Source: Octadecabacter sp.
Lineage (GTDB): Bacteria; Pseudomonadota; Alphaproteobacteria; Rhodobacterales; Rhodobacteraceae
Direction: 5' to 3'
DNA length: 18,535 nucleotides
NCBI GenBank assembly: GCA_018500065.2
Contig: JAHBAO020000180.1
Location: 1-18,535 of the forward strand
Under the pieces are notes generated by a model. That model did no database searches. It saw nothing but the letters and a program-made list of their open reading frames with translations, and had not been told where the DNA came from. Below are positions 12,078 through 18,535 of the stretch, one piece after another. A program made the position numbers and the translations under genes. The number at the start of each line of letters is the position of its first letter. Position 1 is the first letter of the stretch.

Positions 12078-13880
12078 CTACCCCGCCTTCTCTTCCAGCA
12101 TCATCCATTCTTCTTCCGCGTCATCCAACTTGGCTTGGCGCTCGAGCAACGCATCTGTTGCCTTTTGGAACTTCACGGGATGGTCGGTGAACAAGGCTGG
12201 ATCGGCCATCAGCTCGCCCAGTTTGGTAATCTCGGCCTCTAGGCGCGCAATCACATTGGGAAGCTCTTGCAGACGGTGCTTTTCGGTAAAGCTGAGGCCC
12301 GCCTGTGCCATCTCTTTGGGCGCTTGCGCCTTTCCTTTGGTCTTCGCCGCCTTGGGCGCCACGCTTTCATCTTCAGCGCGTTGATTGCGATAATCCGTCC
12401 AGCCGCCCGCATAGGTCACGGCGCGGCCGTTGCCCTCCATCGCGATGGTCGTCGTCGCCACGCGGTCAATGAAGTCACGGTCGTGGCTGACCAGCAGCAC
12501 CGTGCCGGGGTAATCCCCCAGCAAGTCCTGCAACAGATCTAGCGTTTCGATGTCCAGATCGTTGGTCGGTTCGTCCAGGACCAAGACGTTGGATTCGCGT
12601 GCCATAAGCCGCGCCAACAACAGCCGTGCCTTTTCGCCACCTGACAGGGAATGCACAGGCGCGCGGGCTTGGGCCTCGTCGAACAGGAATTCCTTAAGGT
12701 AGCCGACCACGTGCTTGGGGTTGCCACGCACCATGATTTGGTCGGCCTTACCGCTCACGGCCATGCTCGGATCAGTGGTCAGATTGTCCCACAGCGTGGT
12801 TTGCGGATTGAGCTTTGCACGCGCTTGGTCAAATACCGCGATCTCAAGGTTGGTGCCATGTTTGACGCTGCCCTGATCTGGTTCAACTTCGCCCAGCAAC
12901 ATCTTTATAAGGGTCGTCTTTCCAACACCGTTCGGTCCGACAAACGCAATCCGATCCCCACGGTTCACCGTCAGATCAAAGCCTTTTACGATGTCCTTAC
13001 CGTCAAAAGATTTCGTCAATCCAACTGCTTCTACAACTTTCTTGCCGGACGATTGCCCCGCATCCAATGCCATCGCGGCGGTGCCTTGGCGCTTGATCTG
13101 GCCGGCCTTTTCAGCACGCAAATCTTGCAACGCCCGCAGGCGACCTTGGTTGCGGGTGCGGCGCGCAGAAATACCTTCAACCGCCCACCGCGCCTCTTTC
13201 TTGATTTTGCGGTTCAGCTTGTGGCGCTGCATGTCTTCGTCTTCCCAGGTCTTGTCGCGCCAAGCCTCGAAATGCTCGAAACCCTGTTCTTGGCGGCGCA
13301 CCTGCCCGCGATCAATCCAAAGTGTCGCGCGGGTCAGCGCGTTCAGAAACGCACGGTCGTGGGAAATCAACACAAAGCCCGTGCGCGTTTGGGATAGTTC
13401 GCGTTCCAGCCAACCGATAGCCTCAATGTCCATGTGGTTCGTCGGCTCGTCCAGCAGCATCAAACCCGGCGCTTCGGCCATGAGTTTCGCCAAAGCCGCA
13501 CGGCGACGTTCGCCACCTGAGGCCACATTCACGTCCCGCGCAGGATCAAATTTCAACCCTTCGGCCACAGAATCAACGCGCCACGCATCAGACGGGTCCA
13601 TGCCACTGGTCGCGTAATCGCCCAACGTGGCGCAGCCTTCCATGCTCGGGTCCTGCTCCATGTAGCCCACAGACATGCCCGGTGCGACGACGACACCGCC
13701 CTTGTCCACCTCGACCAAGCCTGCCATCACTTTCAAAAGCGTGGACTTGCCAGAGCCATTGCGCCCGACAAGCGCAACACGGTCCCCCGGTTGCACGACC
13801 AACGACAGGTCTTCAAAAACAGGATCGCCGCCAAATGTGAGGGCGATATCGGTGAGTTGTAAAAGGGGTGTGCGTGCCAT
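12078..13880 (-). CDS. uup: ABC-F family ATPase Uup
   Basis: A soluble 600-residue protein with two ABC domains and no transmembrane segments. First domain: Walker A GRNGSGKST (39-47), signature ASGGERRR, Walker B LMLLDEPTNHMD. The linker is rich in Lys and Arg (HKLNRKIKKEARWAVEG), as in ribosome-binding ABC-F proteins. Second domain: GPNGVGKTT, LSGGEKARL and VLVLDEPTNDLD. The C-terminal about 90 residues (FTEKHRLQELPNVIARLEAEI onward) form the coiled coil characteristic of Uup. In E. coli, Uup affects transposon excision, DNA intermediates and ribosome function. The Uup-like C-terminus separates it from other ABC-F proteins such as EttA. No operon partner is evident: 40 bases lie between its start and the olsB stop upstream. 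Confidence 0.88.
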   Translation of the reverse strand: MARTPLLQLTDIALTFGGDPVFEDLSLVVQPGDRVALVGRNGSGKSTLLKVMAGLVEVDKGGVVVAPGMSVGYMEQDPSMEGCATLGDYATSGMDPSDAWRVDSVAEGLKFDPARDVNVASGGERRRAALAKLMAEAPGLMLLDEPTNHMDIEAIGWLERELSQTRTGFVLISHDRAFLNALTRATLWIDRGQVRRQEQGFEHFEAWRDKTWEDEDMQRHKLNRKIKKEARWAVEGISARRTRNQGRLRALQDLRAEKAGQIKRQGTAAMALDAGQSSGKKVVEAVGLTKSFDGKDIVKGFDLTVNRGDRIAFVGPNGVGKTTLIKMLLGEVEPDQGSVKHGTNLEIAVFDQARAKLNPQTTLWDNLTTDPSMAVSGKADQIMVRGNPKHVVGYLKEFLFDEAQARAPVHSLSGGEKARLLLARLMARESNVLVLDEPTNDLDIETLDLLQDLLGDYPGTVLLVSHDRDFIDRVATTTIAMEGNGRAVTYAGGWTDYRNQRAEDESVAPKAAKTKGKAQAPKEMAQAGLSFTEKHRLQELPNVIARLEAEITKLGELMADPALFTDHPVKFQKATDALLERQAKLDDAEEEWMMLEEKAG

Positions 13881-13920
13881 GCCGTCTGCTAACTTCGCGC
13901 GGCGCTAGGCGCAAGGGCCA

Positions 13921-14697
13921 TCAAGTGTCCGAAATCGCGCGCAACGCCTTGGCGCGTGCAGGCGGAATCGCTGCAATCTCAAGGCCGGTAAATACGTGCA
14001 AAGTGTTCATCTGGTCATCTACGACAGCATGATCGCTCACCCAGCCCCCCATGCTGAGGTATGTTTTCAACAGCGCTGGCAACTGCTCCATCGCAGCTTT
14101 GCGCACGACTTTGCCATCCACATCCCGAAACGGAACGACCCGCTCCGCCTTCATTGCGGGCGCCCATGCGTCCGGCGCGTGGTGGTTGGCCGCCAATAGC
14201 TTAAACGCCTCACGGTAGGCAGCGGCGTCCGTTCCGGCAAAGGACGAACACCCAAACAACAGCCCGACTGACCGCGCATCAACGATTTTCGCAAGCATCC
14301 CCCACGCAATCCGCAACACGTCAGGGTCTTTCACGTCCGGCGAGACGCAAAACCGCCCCAACTCCAATACGGGTTGCGCATAAGCAGAAAGACGTTCCAA
14401 ATCATAGTATTGCGCGGAATAGCTGGTGTTAATTTCCGCTCCGGACGCTCCAAAAAGCGTGCGGAAACTACAAACGATCTCGCCCGCACTGTTTTCAAGC
14501 AACACATGATCGCACACAGAATCGAAGGCATCCGTTTCAAGCCCGTCGCGGCGTGCGACACCGCCCGCATCTTCGATGAAACAGCGGTGGCGAAGCCGTT
14601 GGCACCGTTCCAGATCGACATCACTCAGTGCAAACCGTGCAACATAAGACCCGCGCTGCAGCACGGTGTCTTCAAGAGAATGATCCTTTATTGCCAT
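13921..14697 (-). CDS. olsB: L-ornithine N(alpha)-acyltransferase (ornithine lipid synthesis)
   Basis: A 258-residue GNAT-fold acyltransferase of the OlsB type, which moves a 3-hydroxyacyl chain from acyl carrier protein to ornithine to make lyso-ornithine lipid. Recognisable blocks are RYVARF-like GSYVARFALSDVDLERCQRL, RHRCFIE, FDSVCDHVLLEN, the core strand EIVCSFRTLFG, YYDLERL, VLELGRFCVSPD and LLFGCSSFAGTD. The start at 14697 (MAIKDHSL) is chosen because the in-frame extension upstream overlaps the bamE-like gene and looks non-native; the ribosome-binding site here is weak. It lies 40 bases downstream of the bamE-like gene on the same strand, so it may be cotranscribed with it. The second enzyme, OlsA, is not in the window. 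In some alphaproteobacteria ornithine lipids rise on phosphate limitation; I see no Pho box directly upstream. Confidence 0.82.
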   Translation of the reverse strand: MAIKDHSLEDTVLQRGSYVARFALSDVDLERCQRLRHRCFIEDAGGVARRDGLETDAFDSVCDHVLLENSAGEIVCSFRTLFGASGAEINTSYSAQYYDLERLSAYAQPVLELGRFCVSPDVKDPDVLRIAWGMLAKIVDARSVGLLFGCSSFAGTDAAAYREAFKLLAANHHAPDAWAPAMKAERVVPFRDVDGKVVRKAAMEQLPALLKTYLSMGGWVSDHAVVDDQMNTLHVFTGLEIAAIPPARAKALRAISDT

Positions 14698-14737
14698 TTT
14701 CAATGTGGCTTCAGCGGAAATGGTGCGGCTTGCGCCC

Positions 14738-15199
14738 TCACCCGTCACCGATGAAGTCACCCGCATCGAACTGGCCGATGGATCCGAACAGCTGGCGAAT
14801 GAACGTCGTATCGCGCACATTGTCTTGCGTCACACGGCGCGACAACGCGACGACATTGCCATTCTCAAGACCAAAGCGTTCGACATTGCTGACAACACCA
14901 GCCTCATCAAAACGGATCGCGACAACTTCGCGCTCGATCTCTTTTGGTTCAAGCGGGCCTAAAAAACGAAAGCGCGACTGAACGTAGAAAAACCCACCGC
15001 CATTGGTCACACCGGCCGCCGTTGGCGGACCAACAACATCAGACACTGTATCGCGGGTATCAACACCAACCAGCACTTCGGCCAGTTGATCATCCGTGGG
15101 GGCATATCCGTGATTACGATAAAGCGTGGTGCAGCCCACCGACATCAACAACACACATCCGGCAAGTACGGCGCGTGTTTTGCGACCTGTGATGTTCAT
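14738..15199 (-). CDS. bamE: BamE-like outer membrane lipoprotein (SmpA/OmlA domain)
   Basis: A 153-residue lipoprotein: basic N-terminus (MNITGRKTR), hydrophobic stretch AVLAGCVLLMSV and a probable lipidated Cys at residue 23 (SVGC; Ser at -3 is not the commonest lipobox residue). The SmpA/OmlA-type domain follows (YAPTDDQLAEVLVGVDTRDT, then VSDVVGPPTAAGV and FFYVQSRFRF). BamE helps the Bam complex insert beta-barrel proteins into the outer membrane. ATG 15199 is preferred over an in-frame TTG at 15211 because GGGGGT lies just before it and the signal peptide begins there. It diverges from the DUF177 gene across 93 bp, where TATAAA-like sequence (15215-15221, minus strand) might act as a -10. 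Confidence 0.8.
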   Translation of the reverse strand: MNITGRKTRAVLAGCVLLMSVGCTTLYRNHGYAPTDDQLAEVLVGVDTRDTVSDVVGPPTAAGVTNGGGFFYVQSRFRFLGPLEPKEIEREVVAIRFDEAGVVSNVERFGLENGNVVALSRRVTQDNVRDTTFIRQLFGSIGQFDAGDFIGDG

Positions 15200-15292
15200 A
15201 GCGACCCCCAACTTTTTATATCTCGCCTTGGCTTCTATCGGCTTTTAACGCATTTACAGCCAACACGCGACGTTATTCAAGGGGCTCACCAG

Positions 15293-15847
15293 ATGTCAGA
15301 TATGCCGACACATCCCATCCGCTTTGCAGACCTTCCTGCGCGAAAGCGTTCTCATTTCAAGATTGAGCCCGATGCAGCGGGCCGCAAAGCGCTGGCTGAA
15401 GCAATAGACGTGCTGAAAATTCCCAAACTTCGCTTTGAAGGTGCATTGATTCCCACCGGCAAACGCGACTGGCGCATTGAGGCCACGTTGGGCGCGACCG
15501 TCAGCCAAGCCTGCGTTGTCACATTGGACCCCGTGACCACCCGCATCGACGAAGACATCACCCGCGCGTTTGCCGTTGAATTGGATATTCCCGACGAAGA
15601 CGAATTCGAAATCGGCGAGGACGACTCAGCTGACCCGCTGCCAGACACGCTCGATTTGGTTGACGTTCTGGCAGAGGCTCTGGTGCTGGCAATGCCCGCC
15701 TACCCGCGCAAAGACGGTGTGCAAGCAGACGTCACCAGCGTTACCGAGCCGGGAAAAGCCGTCATGACGGATGAGGACGCGCGTCCCTTTGCAGGGTTGG
15801 CCGCATTGCGTGCAGGGCTTGAAAACAAAGACGGGACCGACGCGTAA
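15293..15847 (+). CDS. DUF177 (YceD) family protein
   Basis: A 184-residue acidic cytoplasmic protein. The N-terminal region HPIRFADLPARKRSHFKIEP and the core RFEGALIPTGKRDWRIEATL, then VSQACVVTLDPVTTRIDEDI, match DUF177. The acidic run DIPDEDEFEIGEDD and the end RPFAGLAALRAGL are also family features. YceD homologues are encoded next to rpmF in many bacteria and have been linked to 23S rRNA accumulation; here rpmF is the next gene, 179 bases on. The first cysteine of the usual C-x-x-C pair is present (QAC), but the second position is not Cys (CVVT). ATG 15293 is chosen for AAGGGG about 8 bases upstream and the match to the family N-terminus; an in-frame ATG at 15302 is an alternative. Confidence 0.88.
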   Translation: MSDMPTHPIRFADLPARKRSHFKIEPDAAGRKALAEAIDVLKIPKLRFEGALIPTGKRDWRIEATLGATVSQACVVTLDPVTTRIDEDITRAFAVELDIPDEDEFEIGEDDSADPLPDTLDLVDVLAEALVLAMPAYPRKDGVQADVTSVTEPGKAVMTDEDARPFAGLAALRAGLENKDGTDA

Positions 15848-15866
15848 ACCGAGCCACTAAAAAAGG

Positions 15867-15880
15867 TTGCCAATTGGCAA
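15867..15880. promoter_or_regulatory. Perfect 14-bp palindrome upstream of rpmF-plsX-fabH
   Basis: TTGCCAATTGGCAA reads identically on both strands. It lies 20 bases after the DUF177 stop and about 146 before rpmF. It has no loop and no T run, so it is not a terminator; it looks like a dimeric repressor site. Its position before a block of lipid-synthesis genes makes control of that block possible. No regulator is identified. Confidence 0.4.
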
Positions 15881-15927
15881 AATCGTCGTATGTTCGCGGC
15901 TTCTTTCAGATCACGTCTCGACAGGCG

Positions 15928-15969
15928 TTAGGTTATGTCCTAAAGCCCCACAAACGCTTTCCTGAAAGC
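15928..15969 (+). other. Two small inverted repeats in the rpmF leader
   Basis: TTAGG (15928-15932) pairs with CCTAA (15939-15943) across 6 bases, and GCTTTC (15956-15961) pairs with GAAAGC (15964-15969) across CT. The second is more plausible as RNA with 5 pairs and a CCTG loop. Both lie 60-100 bases before rpmF and could be leader hairpins involved in ribosomal-protein control, or chance. No uridine run follows either. Confidence 0.25.
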
Positions 15970-16026
15970 ACGAAATTCACGCGGCCTACTTAAACTCAAT
16001 GGCCCACTATATCCGAGGTTGTCACA

Positions 16027-16233
16027 ATGGCTGTCCCACAGAATAAAATCTCCACGTCCCGCCGGAACAACCGTCGGTCCCACCACGCTCTTGATGGTGC
16101 GAACCCGAACGAATGTACGTCCTGCGGTGAACTGAAGCGCCCACACCACATTTGCCCGTCTTGCGGCAACTATGCGGACCGCGAAGTCATTGCTCAGGCT
16201 GACGAAATCGATCTGGACGACGACGCAGCATAA
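16027..16233 (+). CDS. rpmF: 50S ribosomal protein L32
   Basis: A 68-residue ribosomal protein. It begins MAVPQNKISTSRRNNRRSHH, the invariant L32 N-terminus, and carries a zinc-ribbon of two cysteine pairs (CTSC and CPSC), so this is the zinc-binding C+ form. The acidic tail DEIDLDDDAA is usual in alphaproteobacteria. GAGGTT lies about 8 bases before the ATG. It is followed after 16 bases by plsX, the conserved rpmF-plsX-fabH arrangement that couples ribosome and membrane synthesis. Confidence 0.98.
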   Translation: MAVPQNKISTSRRNNRRSHHALDGANPNECTSCGELKRPHHICPSCGNYADREVIAQADEIDLDDDAA

Positions 16234-16249
16234 GCACTAGGGTGCGGTC

Positions 16250-17332
16250 ATGACGACGTCAGACAACACCGCTGCTCCGCTTGTAATATCTGTCGACGCT
16301 ATGGGCGGCGACGAAGGACCCGCGCCAATTGTCGCGGGTCTTGCGCGTTTCTTGGCGGCAAACCCGGACACGCATATTTTGCTGCATGGGCGCAAGGCGG
16401 ACCTTGAACCACTTGTAACCAAACGCAAAATTGGCGCATCCGTCACGATCGTTGATGCGCCCGATGTTGTCGTGATGACCGACAAACCAAGCCACGTCAT
16501 GCGCCACGGCAAATCCACGTCGATGTGGTCCGCCATTGATTCCGTGCGCAACAAAGACGCCTCGGTCTGTGTGTCATGCGGCAATACCGGCGCGTTGATG
16601 GCCGTCTCCATGATCCGCCTGCGCAAAGCCGAAGGCGTAAACCGCCCTGCCATTGCCTGCCTTTGGCCGTCCCGTAACGACGCTGGTTTCAACGTCATGC
16701 TGGACGCGGGTGCGGATATTCGCGCCGATGAAGAAGACCTTTTGACATATGCGCTGATGGGCGCGTCCTATGCGCGCAACGGTTTGGGCCTGTCCAAACC
16801 GCGTGTTGGGTTGCTCAATGTTGGCACCGAAGACCACAAAGGCCGCGCCGAACTCAAGGTCGCCCATGACATGATCGCCAGCGCAGCACCGCGTGGTGAG
16901 TTCGAATATGTGGGATTCGTTGAAGGCGGCGATTTGCCCGGATCACGCGTCGATGTCGTCGTCACAGACGGCTTTACCGGCAACATTGCGCTAAAAACCG
17001 GCGAAGGCACCGCCAATTTCGTGTCCGAATCCCTGCGCGCTGCGTTCAAAACAACCTGGTTCTCGCGCATTGCTGCCCTCCTCGCGATGACGTCGCTGAA
17101 ACGTCTAAAGAAAAAGATCGACCCGCGCCGTGTGAACGGTGGCGTTTTCCTTGGCCTCAATGGAACCGTCATCAAAAGCCACGGCAGCGCCGATGCAACA
17201 GGCGTGGCTGCCGCCGTGGCCCTCGCCGCGCAGCTCGGGCGCTCTGGATTTTCCGATAAGCTTGCAGCGCGGGTTGCATCAGCGGCCGTGCTTGCTCAAG
17301 ATGATCAAACCGACAGCGCGACAAAGGATTAG
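16250..17332 (+). CDS. plsX: Phosphate acyltransferase PlsX
   Basis: PlsX converts acyl-ACP and inorganic phosphate to acyl-phosphate, the acyl donor for PlsY in phospholipid synthesis; it is a peripheral membrane enzyme. The 360-residue protein has the hallmark VISVDAMGGDEGPAPIVAGL at its N-terminus, MRHGKSTSMWSAIDSV, VSCGNTGALMA, RPAIACLWPS, GLLNVGTEDHKG and VDVVVTDGFTGNIALKTGEG, ending in the family block FLGLNGTVIKSHGSAD. Length is normal. The ribosome-binding site is weak (GGGTGCGG), as expected if it is translationally linked to rpmF 16 bases upstream. fabH begins 7 bases after its stop. Confidence 0.97.
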   Translation: MTTSDNTAAPLVISVDAMGGDEGPAPIVAGLARFLAANPDTHILLHGRKADLEPLVTKRKIGASVTIVDAPDVVVMTDKPSHVMRHGKSTSMWSAIDSVRNKDASVCVSCGNTGALMAVSMIRLRKAEGVNRPAIACLWPSRNDAGFNVMLDAGADIRADEEDLLTYALMGASYARNGLGLSKPRVGLLNVGTEDHKGRAELKVAHDMIASAAPRGEFEYVGFVEGGDLPGSRVDVVVTDGFTGNIALKTGEGTANFVSESLRAAFKTTWFSRIAALLAMTSLKRLKKKIDPRRVNGGVFLGLNGTVIKSHGSADATGVAAAVALAAQLGRSGFSDKLAARVASAAVLAQDDQTDSATKD

Positions 17333-17339
17333 AAACCAT

Positions 17340-18311
17340 ATGACCATTCGCGCAATCGTTCGCGGCGTCGGCCACTACCTTCCCGAACGCGTCGTTCCGA
17401 ATTCCTTTTTTGAGGAAACGCTCGAAACGACAGATGAATGGATTTCATCGCGTTCCGGTATTGAACGCCGCCATTTCGCCGGACCTGACGAATTTACCTC
17501 TGATCTGGGCACCAAAGCCGCACAAAACGCGCTTGAGATGGCGGGCCTTTCGCCCGACGACATTGACGCGGTGATCGTTGCCACCTCGACACCGGACTTA
17601 ACGTTCCCCTCTGCCGCGACAATGATCCAGCAGAAGCTTGGCATGACGCAGGGATTCGCCTTTGATATCCAGGCGGTCTGCGCCGGATTCGTTTATGCGA
17701 TGGCCAACGCCAACGGCATGATCGTCTCAGGACAGGCCAAGCGCGTGTTGGTTATTGGCGCTGAAACGTTCTCTCGTATTCTTGATTTCACCGACCGCGG
17801 CACCTGCGTTTTGTTTGGCGACGGCGCCGGCGCGCTCATCCTTGAGGCACAAGAAACCGAAGGGGCCACAAGCGATCGTGGTGTTCTTGGAACCGACCTG
17901 AACTCGGACGGGCGTTACCGCGATATGCTTTACGTTGATGGCGGAATGATCAGCAATCAAACCGGGTTCATCAAAATGCAAGGCAACGCGCTGTTCCGCC
18001 AAGCCGTTGAAAAGCTTGCATCAACTGCGGACGCAGCCCTTATAAAGGCGGGCTTGGGCCATGACGATGTTGACTGGATCGTGCCGCATCAGGCCAATAT
18101 CCGCATCATCCAAGGCACCGCCAAAAAGCTTGGCGTGAGCATGGATAAGGTCGTTGTAACCGTGCAAGATCACGGCAATACCTCTGCTGCATCCATCCCA
18201 CTCGCCCTGTCAGTCGGGGTTGAGCGCGGCCAAATCAAACGCGGAGACCTCCTTGTCACCGAAGCCATCGGTGGTGGCTTGGCATGGGGCGCAGTTGTCC
18301 TGCGTTGGTAG
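17340..18311 (+). CDS. fabH: Beta-ketoacyl-ACP synthase III (FabH)
   Basis: FabH condenses acetyl-CoA with malonyl-ACP to begin type II fatty acid synthesis. The 323-residue protein contains the catalytic triad: C114 (AVCAGF), H250 (VPHQANIR) and N280 (DHGNTSAASIPLAL). Other landmarks are TDEWISSRSGIERRHF near the N-terminus, GDGAGALILE, and the glycine-rich C-terminal EAIGGGLAWGAVVLRW. The start at 17340 (MTIRAIVRGVGHYLPERV) fits the family; a longer in-frame extension reads back over plsX and is rejected. AAAGGA lies about 11 bases upstream, overlapping the plsX end. Downstream GCGACA...TGTCGC and ACAAG-TC-CTTGT repeats are too weak to call a terminator. Confidence 0.97.
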   Translation: MTIRAIVRGVGHYLPERVVPNSFFEETLETTDEWISSRSGIERRHFAGPDEFTSDLGTKAAQNALEMAGLSPDDIDAVIVATSTPDLTFPSAATMIQQKLGMTQGFAFDIQAVCAGFVYAMANANGMIVSGQAKRVLVIGAETFSRILDFTDRGTCVLFGDGAGALILEAQETEGATSDRGVLGTDLNSDGRYRDMLYVDGGMISNQTGFIKMQGNALFRQAVEKLASTADAALIKAGLGHDDVDWIVPHQANIRIIQGTAKKLGVSMDKVVVTVQDHGNTSAASIPLALSVGVERGQIKRGDLLVTEAIGGGLAWGAVVLRW

Positions 18312-18351
18312 CGACAACAAGCCCTTAATGTCGCCCGACAAGTCCTTGTTA

Positions 18352-18381
18352 TTGACTCTGTTTTTACGCTTGGCCTAAGCT
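18352..18381 (+). promoter_or_regulatory. Candidate promoter of ihfA
   Basis: TTGACT (18352-18357) is a good -35-like hexamer. With an 18-base spacer it is followed by TAAGCT (18376-18381), a modest -10, ending 22 bases before the ihfA start. Read-through from fabH is also possible. This is the clearest sigma-70-type arrangement I see in the window, but it is still only a sequence match. Confidence 0.4.
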
Positions 18382-18403
18382 TGTGGGAACTCAGGGGGAT
18401 ATA

Positions 18404-18535
18404 ATGACAAATAAGACATTAACTCGAATGGATCTAGCAGACGCCGTTCACGAAGAAGTAGGCCTGTCGCGCAATGAAAGCGCCGACCTCGTGGAAAGCG
18501 TTCTTACGCAAATGTCCGATGCCCTTGCTGGCGGT
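18404..18535 (+). CDS. ihfA: Integration host factor subunit alpha, 5' part only
   Basis: The first 44 codons are present and the frame is open to the window end. MTNKTLTRMDLADAVHEEVG and LSRNESADLVESVLTQM match the N-terminal helices of IHF alpha, a roughly 100-residue histone-like protein that, with IHF beta, binds and sharply bends DNA. TLTRMDLA at the start favours IhfA over HU or IhfB. AGGGGG lies about 7 bases before the ATG. Its position after plsX-fabH is the usual one in Rhodobacteraceae. The DNA-binding arm is beyond the window. Confidence 0.93.
   Translation, partial: MTNKTLTRMDLADAVHEEVGLSRNESADLVESVLTQMSDALAGG

Noticed and set aside
13921..14820. Longer OlsB starting at 14820
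   Set aside because: The extension overlaps the bamE-like coding region on the same strand and is low-complexity; MAIKDHSL at 14697 fits better.
15086..15847. Longer DUF177 protein starting at 15086
   Set aside because: The extension runs over the divergent bamE start and intergenic promoter region; ATG 15293 has AAGGGG and the family N-terminus.
17139..18311. Longer FabH starting inside plsX
   Set aside because: The extension is out-of-frame plsX sequence; FabH proteins begin at the sequence seen at 17340.
18311..18350. Terminator after fabH
   Set aside because: GCGACA/TGTCGC has a 12-base loop and ACAAG/CTTGT only five pairs with a 2-base loop; neither is followed by a T run.

Overview
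The window looks like a chromosomal segment of an alphaproteobacterium of the family Rhodobacteraceae, most likely the Roseobacter group; I cannot name the genus. The evidence is family-typical gene order (prfA-prmC-DUF4167 and DUF177-rpmF-plsX-fabH-ihfA), moderately high GC, and a GC-rich intergenic element at about 501-536 of a kind I remember between genes in this family. There are no rRNA or tRNA genes, CRISPR arrays, insertion sequences or phage genes. Most of the window is ordinary core genome with one accessory patch.

Layout. (1) 1-480: the 3' end of rsmA on the plus strand. (2) 481-675: a convergent intergenic region with a GC-rich hairpin, a tandem 11-mer that forms a Pho-box-like direct repeat, and the terminator of the DUF4167 gene. 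(3) 676-6955: a long minus-strand series, read from 6955 downwards: M20 amidohydrolase, agmatinase (speB), a second ureohydrolase resembling guanidinobutyrase, a DUF1499 protein, prfA, prmC and, after a structured gap, a DUF4167 protein. Several junctions overlap or nearly touch (M20/speB TGATG, DUF1499/prfA ATGA, prfA/prmC GTGA). (4) 7017-7841: mazG, divergent from the amidohydrolase. (5) 7842-8466: no intact gene, but decayed minus-strand pieces of a fumarate reductase/succinate dehydrogenase-like Fe-S subunit, its flavoprotein subunit and an IclR regulator, in one continuous open frame. (6) 8467-10983: zinc alcohol dehydrogenase and succinate-semialdehyde dehydrogenase (gabD-like), with a divergent LysR regulator at 11139-12023. 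(7) 12078-13880: the ABC-F ATPase uup. (8) 13921-15199: an OlsB-type ornithine N-acyltransferase and a BamE-like lipoprotein. (9) 15293-18535: DUF177 (YceD), rpmF, plsX, fabH and the start of ihfA on the plus strand.

How the genes may work together. The two ureohydrolases would release urea from agmatine (giving putrescine) and probably from 4-guanidinobutyrate (giving GABA). GABA carbon reaches succinate through succinate semialdehyde, the step assigned to the gabD-like gene about 3 kb away. This metabolic link is inferred, because the two groups are separate transcription units. The prfA-prmC pair makes release factor 1 and its glutamine methylase. The rpmF-plsX-fabH block joins ribosomal protein L32 with the start of phospholipid and fatty acid synthesis; olsB and bamE, next to it, are also envelope genes.

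I found no clear new multi-gene system. The observations most worth following are the three-gene remnant at 7838-8435, the isolated Pho-box-like repeat at 561-578, the paired ureohydrolases with an M20 hydrolase, and several unassigned palindromes and foldable leaders.
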